This document shows, piece after piece, positions 1 through 5,960 of a DNA stretch of 6,430 nt. The notes under the pieces were generated by a model that saw nothing but the letters and a program-made list of their open reading frames with translations, was not told the DNA's origin and ran no database searches. Position numbers and translations under genes: made by a program. The DNA is taken from the NCBI GenBank assembly GCA_003162615.1, contig PMNG01000118.1:220-6649 (forward strand). Direction: 5' to 3'. Numbering within the stretch: position 1 is the first letter of the stretch; each line of letters begins with the position of its first letter. This DNA comes from Methanothrix sp. Lineage in GTDB: Archaea > Halobacteriota > Methanosarcinia > Methanotrichales > Methanotrichaceae.

Positions 1-749
1 AAGTTCTATGCAGAACCAACCGGCTGGAAGAAGGACTATGATCCAGCCAGAACCATGAAGAGAGAGTTCGAGACCCTCAAAAACGTAGAGCAAATAATAG
101 ACGTTCCTAGGCCTATAGCTGTCAGAAAGGACTTCTCTTGCGTTCTTGTCACCGAGCACGTCAGTGGAAAGTGCTTTTTCCAATTCATGAAAACTGATAA
201 TGGAATCTATGACAAGCTCATGGCGGTTGCGCATACGCTCAGAAAGCTCCACGATGGTACCAAGACCAGTTACCACAAGCAGGATGTGTTTGCCATTTTC
301 ACAAGATATTGGACCAGCTCAGGCTGGACGTGAAGACGCGATTGAAGTATGATCATCTTCTGGGAAACTGGTGGTACAGCGACCTCTTGGATCAGCCTTA
401 CTGATGCAAAATTCACAGCGATGCAAACCCCGTGAACTACGTTTTCCAGCAAAACAGGGTTTACGCTCTCGACTTCGAGAGCTCATGGGACCACGCTATC
501 CTGGTCCACGACCTCGGTATAGTTGCCGCCGAGCTAAAGCACTACTTTGCCATCCATGAGAAAAACGAAAATAGAGCTGAGCCGTACATCGGTCACTTTC
601 TGTGGCATTACAGCACAGGCGAGGATGAGTTCAGGAGAATAACCCGGGCTTTGCCTTTCTTCATAGCTCTGGGCTATCTCAGGATGGCCAGGCTAGGGAT
701 AGACCGTGACGGAAACGATTTCATCTTCAGAAGGCCGAGGCATGTCTGA
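1..749 (+). pseudogene. Broken APH/choline-kinase-like phosphotransferase, 5' end outside window
   Basis: The open frame enters from the left edge (frame of base 1) and continues through a kinase hinge-like stretch, LVTEHVSGK, encoded around 148-174. After the T run at 296-299 the homologous reading moves to the frame of base 300: adding one T gives VFAIF followed by HKILDQLRLDVKTRL. That second frame has a TGA at 402-404, then resumes with IHSDANPVN (411-437), which fits the HxDxxxxN catalytic-loop motif. ALDFE (about 465-479) is the likely metal-binding Asp motif. It ends at TGA 747-749. The family phosphorylates small molecules such as sugars, choline or aminoglycosides; the substrate here cannot be told. 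Two separate lesions make a functional protein unlikely unless they are sequencing errors. The catalytic residues look intact, so any decay would be recent. It lies just upstream of the nre region on the same strand. Confidence 0.72.
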
Positions 750-750
750 G

Positions 751-755
751 GGAGA
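751..755 (+). promoter_or_regulatory. Shine-Dalgarno GGAGA before ATG 763
   Basis: GGAGA sits seven bases before the ATG at 763 and begins two bases after the kinase stop. It is the only convincing ribosome binding site between the kinase and the Nre coding region. It points to translation starting at 763 rather than at GTG 854, which has no such site. Confidence 0.5.
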
Positions 756-762
756 GATACCG

Positions 763-837
763 ATGAAGGCGAACCGGTCGCTGGATCTCCTGGAAAGATT
801 ACTTTCTCCCCGCTCGCGTTACTGCTTTATCGGATGA
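763..837 (+). other. 24-codon ORF with strong RBS; possible detached N-terminus of nre
   Basis: ATG 763 opens a 24-residue reading that ends at TGA 835-837 and contains the segment LLSPRSRYCFI. It starts 14 bases after the kinase stop and has a good Shine-Dalgarno. The Nre frame begins 17 bases after its stop, one frame away. From memory of the family, many Nre proteins start with a short Cys-rich module of the type CxxCxG...LCG...CP, directly before the part where this Nre protein begins. LLSPRSRYCFI is weakly reminiscent of the LCG...CPI part of that module, with most Cys residues lost. The ORF may therefore be the original start of nre, cut off by an indel. It could equally be a short leader peptide or chance. 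Confidence 0.35.
825..831 (+). promoter_or_regulatory. Weak TATA-like element for leaderless nre
   Basis: CTTTATC is centred about 26 bases before GTG 854, the usual distance from an archaeal TATA box to the transcription start. If used, it would give a leaderless mRNA starting at or near the GTG, which would explain why no Shine-Dalgarno is seen. The match to an archaeal TATA box is poor and there is no clear purine-rich BRE. This is only an alternative to the upstream start at 763. Confidence 0.2.
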
Positions 838-853
838 CACGAACCGATTAAAC

Positions 854-2020
854 GTGATCAAGGGCAAGGAGGCCTATCTGAAGAAGCTCACCGCCAGCGT
901 GAATATGCGGTCGGTCGAAGTCGGTAAAGAACTCAACGGAAGCACGCCTCCTTCGGTCTTCATAGGGAGCTGGAATTATCCCAAAGTGTACGCAGGTCCA
1001 ATGATAGCTCCTCAGCACGGTGATACGGCCATAATGGATGCACCTGAGTCGTGGATTCCAGGCCATAAGACTCAGGAGGATATTATACGCTACCGGTTGG
1101 GACTGGTAAGAGGCAAGCAGCCCATCAGGATAACTGACCTGAAGAACAGGTTTGTCTCAAAGCTCCAGGAGATCTCGCTTGCCCAGAGCTCAACTGACAG
1201 CGAGGCTCAGTTCGACCGTAAGCCCACGGGAAAGTCTTTCAGCGACGAGCACACGCCCTTTGGGCCCAGCGCTCTGATCGAGAAGTTCAATATAGGCAAC
1301 GTGAAATGGGATCGTGCTCTGGAGAGAGTTTACTACGACGGTGATTTGAAGGCAGCCGAGGCAGTGACCAGCCTTCACGAAAAGGGGATCCCTTTTTCAA
1401 ACATACAGAAGGCCTTTTCAGTTGGCACCATGGGTACCGAGAGAAGAAGGAGGCTTGTTCCGACAAGGTGGTCGATAACCGCCTGCGACAGCACCATCGG
1501 AAAAAATTTGCTGAAAGAGGTCAGGCAGTTCGACATGATAGACTGCTGCCGGGTTCACGAGTTTTCAAGCCTCAACAACTACTACTCTGTACTCCTGATA
1601 CCCACGGCTTGGCAGTACGAATGGATGGAGGCCTTCCTGCACATCCTGGGGAGGGAAGAGCTGGTTTTCTCCGATTTCGAGCACAATGCCGGAAAGAAGG
1701 GATACTCTACCGTTGGAGGATGCTACTACAGTTGTAAGATGGCAGTGCTAGAAGCCCTGGCCAGAGAGCAAAAACAGGCCGGAGCGATCATCCTCCGAGA
1801 GGCGTACCCCGGATATGTGCCCATGGGAGTGTTCAACGTCCGGGAAAACGTGAGGAATGCAATGAATCAGCCCCCAAAAGAGTTCGAGGATATGACGAAT
1901 GCCCTCTCTTACATCTCCACTAAGCTGCAGCTCCCCATGACTAGATTCGTGAAAGAGAGCACCCTCCTGAAGGAACTCAGAACGTGCAGGCAGACGACTT
2001 TGAGCAGCTTTCTGGCCTAG
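854..2020 (+). CDS. nreA: Nre-family archaeal DNA repair protein with C-terminal PIP motif
   Basis: This 388-residue protein has the Nre N- and C-terminal domains (Pfam DUF650/DUF651 types). Visible marks are PPSVFIGSWNYPKVYAGP at residues 32-49, the segment around VPTRWSITACDS (about 205-215), and YPGYVPMGVF near residue 320. The last residues hold Q380-xx-L383-xx-F386-L387, a PIP motif that binds the PCNA sliding clamp. In Haloferax, NreA has been reported to act with UvrABC in repair of mitomycin C damage in a PCNA-dependent way; the same cytoplasmic role is inferred here. GTG 854 is the first start in frame but has no Shine-Dalgarno, and the frame stays open upstream to 767 without another start. 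An Nre N-terminal module may be missing because of a frameshift near 826-850. NreA versus NreB cannot be settled here. The gene ends in TAG and converges on the sugar operon. Confidence 0.88.
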   Translation: MIKGKEAYLKKLTASVNMRSVEVGKELNGSTPPSVFIGSWNYPKVYAGPMIAPQHGDTAIMDAPESWIPGHKTQEDIIRYRLGLVRGKQPIRITDLKNRFVSKLQEISLAQSSTDSEAQFDRKPTGKSFSDEHTPFGPSALIEKFNIGNVKWDRALERVYYDGDLKAAEAVTSLHEKGIPFSNIQKAFSVGTMGTERRRRLVPTRWSITACDSTIGKNLLKEVRQFDMIDCCRVHEFSSLNNYYSVLLIPTAWQYEWMEAFLHILGREELVFSDFEHNAGKKGYSTVGGCYYSCKMAVLEALAREQKQAGAIILREAYPGYVPMGVFNVRENVRNAMNQPPKEFEDMTNALSYISTKLQLPMTRFVKESTLLKELRTCRQTTLSSFLA

Positions 2021-2115
2021 AGTCGTCGAGGAATAAACTATAAACCTAAATGTACACTTTAACCCGTAGTCGAAAATAACTCAGGAAAAAGAAGAACTTT
2101 TTGACGATCCAAGTC
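2021..2115. terminator. Convergent intergenic gap with U-rich tracts on both strands
   Basis: This 95-base AT-rich spacer separates the stop of nre from the stop of the 6-dehydrogenase. In the minus direction, transcripts leaving the operon would meet TTCTTCTTTTT (2096 down to 2086) and then TTATTTTCG (2079-2071). In the plus direction, nre transcripts meet CTTT at 2057-2060 and TTTTT at 2098-2102. Archaeal RNA polymerase commonly stops at U-rich tracts without a hairpin. No strong hairpin and no small ORF of note was seen. Confidence 0.45.
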
Positions 2116-3288
2116 CTATCGGCAAACTATCTTAAGAGTGAAACAATCGAAGATCAAATCAGCCTCCGTCGGGTCGAGCCAGTATAGTCCTTTTCCCTCT
2201 ACTTCCTCCTTCGACATGAGCTCATCCCAAGCATAGGCGTTCAATCCCTTTTCCACGAGCAGTTTGGCCAGGGACAGGTTCCTGCTGTGGTAGAACTCCT
2301 TGACCCCCTGCCTGTAGGTTAATCCCTTCACGCAGATCTTTACGTCTTTCAAGGGCTTATTTATCTTCAAGGACGCGAGAACAATCTTTTCTGTCCAATG
2401 GTCGATCATGCCATCGTTTAGCTCCCGGCCAGTCCGCAGCAGCCGAACATTCCCGAACAGCTCTCTCTTCTCCATAGCTTTGATCAGGAACCAGGGATAA
2501 ACAGGGATACAGTGCCCGCCTACTCCCGTGGATGGCAAGTGGATGTGGCAGAACTGGTGGTTTGCGTAGGACCGGGCCTCATAGAACTCTACGCCCAGCC
2601 GCTCAGCTATCTTGAAAAGCTCGTTGGCAAGGGCAACGTTGACGTCCCTATAGCATCCCTCCATCACCTTTATGAGTTCCGCTGTTTTGGCCGTCGAGAC
2701 CATGGAAAGGTTGGAGATGAACTTCTTGTAAACGCTGTAGGCTGCAAGGCCGCTATCTTCGTCAACGCCGCCAATGACTTTGGGAAACTCCCTTAAGCGG
2801 GAGATGCTGTACCCGGTCATTATCCTCTCCGGCGAGTAGGCCAGGTGGAAGTCACCAACCTTAAGGCTGCTGGCCTCTTCTAACCAGGCACGGGCCAGAG
2901 TGTCCGTGGTTCCAGGGGGCACAGTGGTCTCCAGAACCACAAGGTCACCAGGTTTCAGTATTCCGCCAACGCTTCTAAGTGCTTTCTCTAGGATGCCGAA
3001 GTCCGGGTTGAAGCCGGAGTCGACGAACAAGGGCACAATCACGATGAACACGTTGCAGTCCTTTGCATCGGCGTAGTCGGGTGTGGCCGCCAGGCCTTTT
3101 CCGCCGTGAAGCTTTATCAGCTCATCCAGCCCTGCCTCCTGGGGAATTGGGTTGAGGCCTGTGTTTATCTGCTTGCACCGCTCGCGATTTACATCGATGC
3201 CAGTGACTTTCAATCCCCTGTCAGCAATTACTGCGGCCAGGGGCAATCCAGCATTGCCCAAGCCCACTACTGCTATCCTTTCATCCAC
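2116..3288 (-). CDS. UDP-N-acetyl-hexosamine 6-dehydrogenase (WbpA/WecC type)
   Basis: This 390-residue enzyme of the UDP-glucose/UDP-ManNAc dehydrogenase family oxidises C6 of a UDP-amino sugar to a uronic acid using two NAD+. It has an N-terminal Rossmann motif VVGLGNAGLP (residues 7-16) and ETTVPPGTT (120-128). The central helix holds K207 and E210-x3-RDVN, and the catalytic cysteine C260 lies in GVGGHCIPVYP. The C-terminal UDP-binding segment is VKGLTYRQGVKE. A longer reading could begin at 3327, but GTG 3288 is preferred: the Rossmann strand starts right after it, AGGTG (3301-3297) lies eight bases before it, and overlap with the acetyltransferase drops to 16 bases. It is the last gene of the operon. 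In WbpA-type pathways the substrate is UDP-GlcNAc; in WecC-type it is UDP-ManNAc. The neighbours favour the first, or a late C6 oxidation of the diamino sugar, but this is inferred. Confidence 0.88.
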   Translation of the reverse strand: MDERIAVVGLGNAGLPLAAVIADRGLKVTGIDVNRERCKQINTGLNPIPQEAGLDELIKLHGGKGLAATPDYADAKDCNVFIVIVPLFVDSGFNPDFGILEKALRSVGGILKPGDLVVLETTVPPGTTDTLARAWLEEASSLKVGDFHLAYSPERIMTGYSISRLREFPKVIGGVDEDSGLAAYSVYKKFISNLSMVSTAKTAELIKVMEGCYRDVNVALANELFKIAERLGVEFYEARSYANHQFCHIHLPSTGVGGHCIPVYPWFLIKAMEKRELFGNVRLLRTGRELNDGMIDHWTEKIVLASLKINKPLKDVKICVKGLTYRQGVKEFYHSRNLSLAKLLVEKGLNAYAWDELMSKEEVEGKGLYWLDPTEADLIFDCFTLKIVCR

Positions 3289-3851
3289 TTCTTCTCCACC
3301 TCTATGGCCTTTCCACAGATACTGCATTTATAATGTATCTTATACTCGTCTTCTTCGACAATGTCACCAAGCCTTCTTCCGCACTGGCACATCCATCCTT
3401 TTATCTCAGACGGATTTCCAAGGACCAAGGCGTAGGGAGGCACATCTCTGGTAACAACGCTTCCCGCTCCGATCATGGCGTACGCTCCCACGGTTACGCC
3501 GCAGATAATGGTCGAGTTGGCTCCAAGGCTCGCCCCTTTGCAGATCCGGGTGGGGACTACGTGCTCTTCATCCCAGGAGAACGACCTCGGGTAGAGATCG
3601 TTGGTAAAGGTCACTGCCGGCCCCACGAAAACGTCGTCGTCTATTTTGACTCCTTTATAAACGGACACGAAGTTCTGGATCTTCACGTTGTCACCGACCT
3701 CGGCTTCGGTGTCGATATAAACGCTCTTTCCAAGGTGGCAATTGCGGCCGATCCTGGAACCGGCGCGAACATGGACGAAGTGCCATATCTTGGTCCCATC
3801 CCCGATGTCCTCACTCTCAACAACGGCTGTCGGGTGTGCGTAGAAGCTCAT
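3273..3851 (-). CDS. UDP-3-amino-sugar N-acetyltransferase (WbpD/WlbB type) with zinc-ribbon tail
   Basis: This 192-residue left-handed beta-helix enzyme would transfer acetyl from acetyl-CoA to the 3-amino group made by the aminotransferase. Hexapeptide repeats run through residues 9-135. Family marks are IWHFVHV (22-28), KIQNFVSVY (57-65) with its neighbouring loop, FTNDLYPR (82-89), GASLGANSTIICGVTVG (106-122) and GNPSEIKGW (145-153). These closely recall Pseudomonas WbpD. After the helix comes C155-x-C157 and C176-xx-C179, four cysteines spaced like a small zinc ribbon, which is not needed in the bacterial enzyme as I recall it. ATG 3851 overlaps the 3-dehydrogenase stop in an ATGA, and only a weak ribosome site precedes it, so translation is probably coupled. 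The end overlaps the 6-dehydrogenase by 16 bases. It probably acts as a trimer, judging from the family. Confidence 0.9.
   Translation of the reverse strand: MSFYAHPTAVVESEDIGDGTKIWHFVHVRAGSRIGRNCHLGKSVYIDTEAEVGDNVKIQNFVSVYKGVKIDDDVFVGPAVTFTNDLYPRSFSWDEEHVVPTRICKGASLGANSTIICGVTVGAYAMIGAGSVVTRDVPPYALVLGNPSEIKGWMCQCGRRLGDIVEEDEYKIHYKCSICGKAIEVEKKWMKG
3294..3301 (-). promoter_or_regulatory. RBS AGGTGGAG deciding the GTG 3288 start
   Basis: AGGTGGAG, read on the minus strand, lies inside the end of the acetyltransferase gene, five bases before GTG 3288. Its AGGTG core is eight bases away. It supports GTG 3288 over the longer ATG at 3327 for the 6-dehydrogenase, and suggests translation coupled to the upstream gene. 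Confidence 0.55.
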
Positions 3852-4756
3852 CTTATGCCACGACCGATCAGCTCGCAGATCAACAGGTTGTTGAGAGCTT
3901 CCTTTGGAGTTACGGGGAATGCCTCGCCCTTACGCACGCAGTCCACGAAAGTCTTCAGCTCTACCTTCAGAGGTTCCACCTTGTTGACCAGCACCTTCTC
4001 TATTATGTTCTCCTGCGTGTACCTCTCGTTCTCGAAACCATACTTTCCAGGTTTCCTGTACACGTAGACATCCTGAGCCATGAAGTCCCCCTCCGCTGTG
4101 AACTCCTCTTCCTCTAGGTACATAGTCCGAAACTTCTTGGAGGCCATTCGGCTAGCCGATAAGGCCACCACCGAATTCTCAAAAACAACCATTGCCTCAC
4201 ACACGTTCCTGTTTCCTGCGCTGTAGATCTTGTAGTCCTTTCCTGGAAAGAGAACGTTGAAGACTATGTCGATGTCGTGGATCATCAGGTCCTCCACAAC
4301 TGAGGCGTCCGTGATCCTGTTAGATGAAGGGTTGTGCCTCTTGATCTCAACGTAAGCCGGTTTGTCGGCGATCCTCTTTATCTCATCGACAATCGGATTG
4401 AAGCGCTCGATGTGGCCGACTCCGGCAATCACCTCCTCCGACTCCAGGATCTTGAGAAGATCAACTCCCTCCTCAGCCTTCAAAGTCACCGGCTTCTCAA
4501 TGAGGCAACTCACTCCTTCTTCAATGATCTGCTTAGCGACTTGGAAGTGGGACTTGGTCGGAACACAGATGCTAACCGCATCGACCCTCCGAAGTAGGTC
4601 TTCCATCGACGGGCAGACCGTGGCGTACTCCCTTACTTTCTCTGCGTTCTGGGCTAAAGGATCGTAAACGTAGACTTCCCCCACGCCTTTCAGCTCCGAG
4701 TAAACCCTGACGTGGTTCCTGCCCATTGACCCGACGCCGATTACTCCAATATCCAT
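3848..4756 (-). CDS. UDP-GlcNAc(A) 3-dehydrogenase, Gfo/Idh/MocA family (WbpB type)
   Basis: This 302-residue NAD-dependent oxidoreductase would oxidise C3 of UDP-GlcNAc or UDP-GlcNAcA to the 3-keto sugar used by the aminotransferase. The Rossmann motif GVIGVGSMGRNH covers residues 4-15. EKP (87-89) carries the conserved family lysine, followed by GHIERFNP (114-121) and EDLMIHDID (155-163), the conserved Asp/His region. In the bacterial pathway WbpB acts after the 6-dehydrogenase. In Methanococcus maripaludis a homologue is described as oxidising UDP-GlcNAc directly (EC 1.1.1.374). The motif style here, without a 6-dehydrogenase upstream, fits either order. ATG 4756 follows the aminotransferase stop by two bases and has GAGG (4767-4764) seven bases before it. 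The stop forms ATGA with the next gene. The length is slightly shorter than bacterial WbpB, and nothing is missing. Confidence 0.87.
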   Translation of the reverse strand: MDIGVIGVGSMGRNHVRVYSELKGVGEVYVYDPLAQNAEKVREYATVCPSMEDLLRRVDAVSICVPTKSHFQVAKQIIEEGVSCLIEKPVTLKAEEGVDLLKILESEEVIAGVGHIERFNPIVDEIKRIADKPAYVEIKRHNPSSNRITDASVVEDLMIHDIDIVFNVLFPGKDYKIYSAGNRNVCEAMVVFENSVVALSASRMASKKFRTMYLEEEEFTAEGDFMAQDVYVYRKPGKYGFENERYTQENIIEKVLVNKVEPLKVELKTFVDCVRKGEAFPVTPKEALNNLLICELIGRGIR

Positions 4757-4758
4757 GG

Positions 4759-5859
4759 CTATGCCTCAAAACTGTTGACAGTCTTTGCGATGTACTCCAG
4801 ATCCTCCTGGCTTAGTGAAGGATGAACCGGTAAGCTCATGACTCGTTGGGAGACATCCTCTGCCACGGGACAAACGACTCGGTCCAGGCCAAGCTGCTGG
4901 TACAGAGGCTGGCGGTAAACCGGTTTGGGATAGTGAACTGCGCAACCGATGCCCTTGGACCCCAGGTACTCCGTCAGCTTCTCTCGCGATGCCAAGAAGC
5001 CATCCTCCATCCTGACAACGTACTGGTTGTAGACATGCCTGACCCTGGAATCCCTGAAGGGCGTCGTCAATCCCTTTGCCTTCAGTCTCTCATTGAGGAA
5101 CTCAGCATTCCCGATCCTCTTCTGGTTGAACCTGTCCAGGCTCTTCAACTGGACCCGGCCGATAGCACCCTGAATGTTGGTCATTCGGTAGTTATAGCCG
5201 AGAATTACGTGGTTGTACTTGCCGGTGTCTCCGTGGTTTCTGATGAGGCGCAGCTTTGCTGCCAACCGATCATCGTTCGTGGTTATCATTCCGCCCTCAC
5301 CCGTTGTCATGTTCTTCGTGGGATAAAAGGAGAAGCATCCCATTCCAAAGCCTCCGACCTTTCGGCCGTTGAACTCTGCTCCGTGAGCCTGGGCACAGTC
5401 CTCGATTAGAACCAGGTGATGATCCTCGCAGATCTGCTGCACTTCTCGGAGATCGAAGGGCTGGCCGTAAAGGTGAACCCCTATTATCGCTTTGGTCTTG
5501 GGAGTTATCTTCTCTTGAAGATCCTGGGGATCGATGTTGAATGTCCTGGGATCCACATCAGCAAAGACCGGTTTGGAAGCCTGGTAAAGAATTGCGTTGG
5601 CAGTGGCTATGAAAGTGAAGGCAGGAGTGATCACTTCGTCTCCTGGCCTAATGTCAATAGCTTTCAGCGCCAGATCTAGGGCCACCGTGCCATTGCTGCA
5701 GGCCACAGAATTCTTTACACAGAGATAAGCGGAAAAGGCATCTTCAAACCTTTTGACCTCCTCTCCTTGGGTCAGCATTCCTGAGTTCAGAACATCCTCA
5801 ACTGCTTTTGATTCCTCTTCGCCTATGACCGGTTTAGCTATTGGAATAAAACCACTCAT
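4759..5859 (-). CDS. PLP-dependent sugar aminotransferase, DegT/DnrJ/EryC1 family (WbpE type)
   Basis: This 366-residue enzyme adds an amino group, usually from glutamate, to a keto-sugar nucleotide. Marks in order are SNGTVALDLAL (residues 55-65, phosphate-binding loop), PAFTFIATANAI (79-90), ED (153-154) with Q157 and H159, and SFYPTKN, where K182 should form the Schiff base with PLP. These are followed by GEGGMITTND (187-196), and YNYRM is further on. Next to a 3-dehydrogenase and a 3-N-acetyltransferase the product is probably the 3-amino derivative of UDP-GlcNAc or UDP-GlcNAcA, as for WbpE. Perosamine or other 4-amino specificity is less likely, because no 4,6-dehydratase is near. ATG 5859 is preceded by AAGGAG (5871-5866) six bases away. 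It is the first gene of the four-gene operon, with its own likely promoter. The length is typical of the family. Confidence 0.9.
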   Translation of the reverse strand: MSGFIPIAKPVIGEEESKAVEDVLNSGMLTQGEEVKRFEDAFSAYLCVKNSVACSNGTVALDLALKAIDIRPGDEVITPAFTFIATANAILYQASKPVFADVDPRTFNIDPQDLQEKITPKTKAIIGVHLYGQPFDLREVQQICEDHHLVLIEDCAQAHGAEFNGRKVGGFGMGCFSFYPTKNMTTGEGGMITTNDDRLAAKLRLIRNHGDTGKYNHVILGYNYRMTNIQGAIGRVQLKSLDRFNQKRIGNAEFLNERLKAKGLTTPFRDSRVRHVYNQYVVRMEDGFLASREKLTEYLGSKGIGCAVHYPKPVYRQPLYQQLGLDRVVCPVAEDVSQRVMSLPVHPSLSQEDLEYIAKTVNSFEA

Positions 5860-5865
5860 GCCATT

Positions 5866-5871
5866 CTCCTT
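5866..5871 (-). promoter_or_regulatory. Strong RBS AAGGAG of the aminotransferase gene
   Basis: AAGGAG, read on the minus strand, lies six bases before ATG 5859. It is the best Shine-Dalgarno in the window and fixes the start of the first operon gene, over an unlikely ATG five bases upstream in another frame. Confidence 0.7.
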
Positions 5872-5910
5872 CGAACTCGATCTTCAACGGCTCCCTGATC
5901 TCTAAGCAGA

Positions 5911-5924
5911 ACTATATTATTCTA
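5911..5924 (-). promoter_or_regulatory. TATA-like promoter of the sugar operon
   Basis: Read on the minus strand this is TAGAATAATATAGT, the most AT-rich stretch in the 96-base gap. An archaeal transcript would start about 25 bases past its centre, near 5890, leaving a leader of about 30 bases that carries the AAGGAG site. A convincing BRE is not evident. The direct repeats CCTCAAA at 5941-5947 and 5954-5960 lie just upstream of it. Confidence 0.45.
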
Positions 5925-5940
5925 CGGTCGCTTGTTGCTC

Positions 5941-5960
5941 CCTCAAATCTAAGCCTCAAA
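5941..5960. repeat. Short direct repeats CCTCAAA upstream of the TATA element
   Basis: CCTCAAA occurs at 5941-5947 and 5954-5960, separated by TCTAAG. TCTAAGC occurs at 5948-5954 and again at 5901-5907, on the other side of the TATA-like element. The second CCTCAAA overlaps the stop codon of the upstream gene. The layout would suit a regulator site, but such short matches can arise by chance. Confidence 0.25.

Noticed and set aside
402..404. TGA in the kinase as a selenocysteine codon
   Set aside because: No selenoprotein is known in this kinase family, the position is not catalytic, and a second lesion lies 100 bases upstream; a Trp-to-stop change is simpler.
371..559. 62-codon plus-strand ORF across the kinase break
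   Set aside because: The kinase catalytic loop is encoded in a different frame over the same bases; this one is out of frame.
2021..2115. Small RNA gene in the convergent gap
   Set aside because: No C/D box pair, tRNA-like fold or strong hairpin could be seen by eye.
2116..2118. TAG of the 6-dehydrogenase read as pyrrolysine, adding about 18 residues before TAA
   Set aside because: The protein already has full family length and TAG is the common stop in this window.
3289..3327. Longer 403-residue form of the 6-dehydrogenase starting at 3327
   Set aside because: The extra 13 residues precede the Rossmann strand, have no family match, and would overlap the acetyltransferase by 55 bases; GTG 3288 has a good ribosome site.
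3333..4067. 244-codon plus-strand open frame
   Set aside because: It lies antisense to the well-recognised acetyltransferase and 3-dehydrogenase genes and shows no family motif; it is a shadow of their codon usage.
4846..5409. 187-codon plus-strand open frame
   Set aside because: Antisense to the aminotransferase, whose motifs cover the whole region; no recognisable domain.
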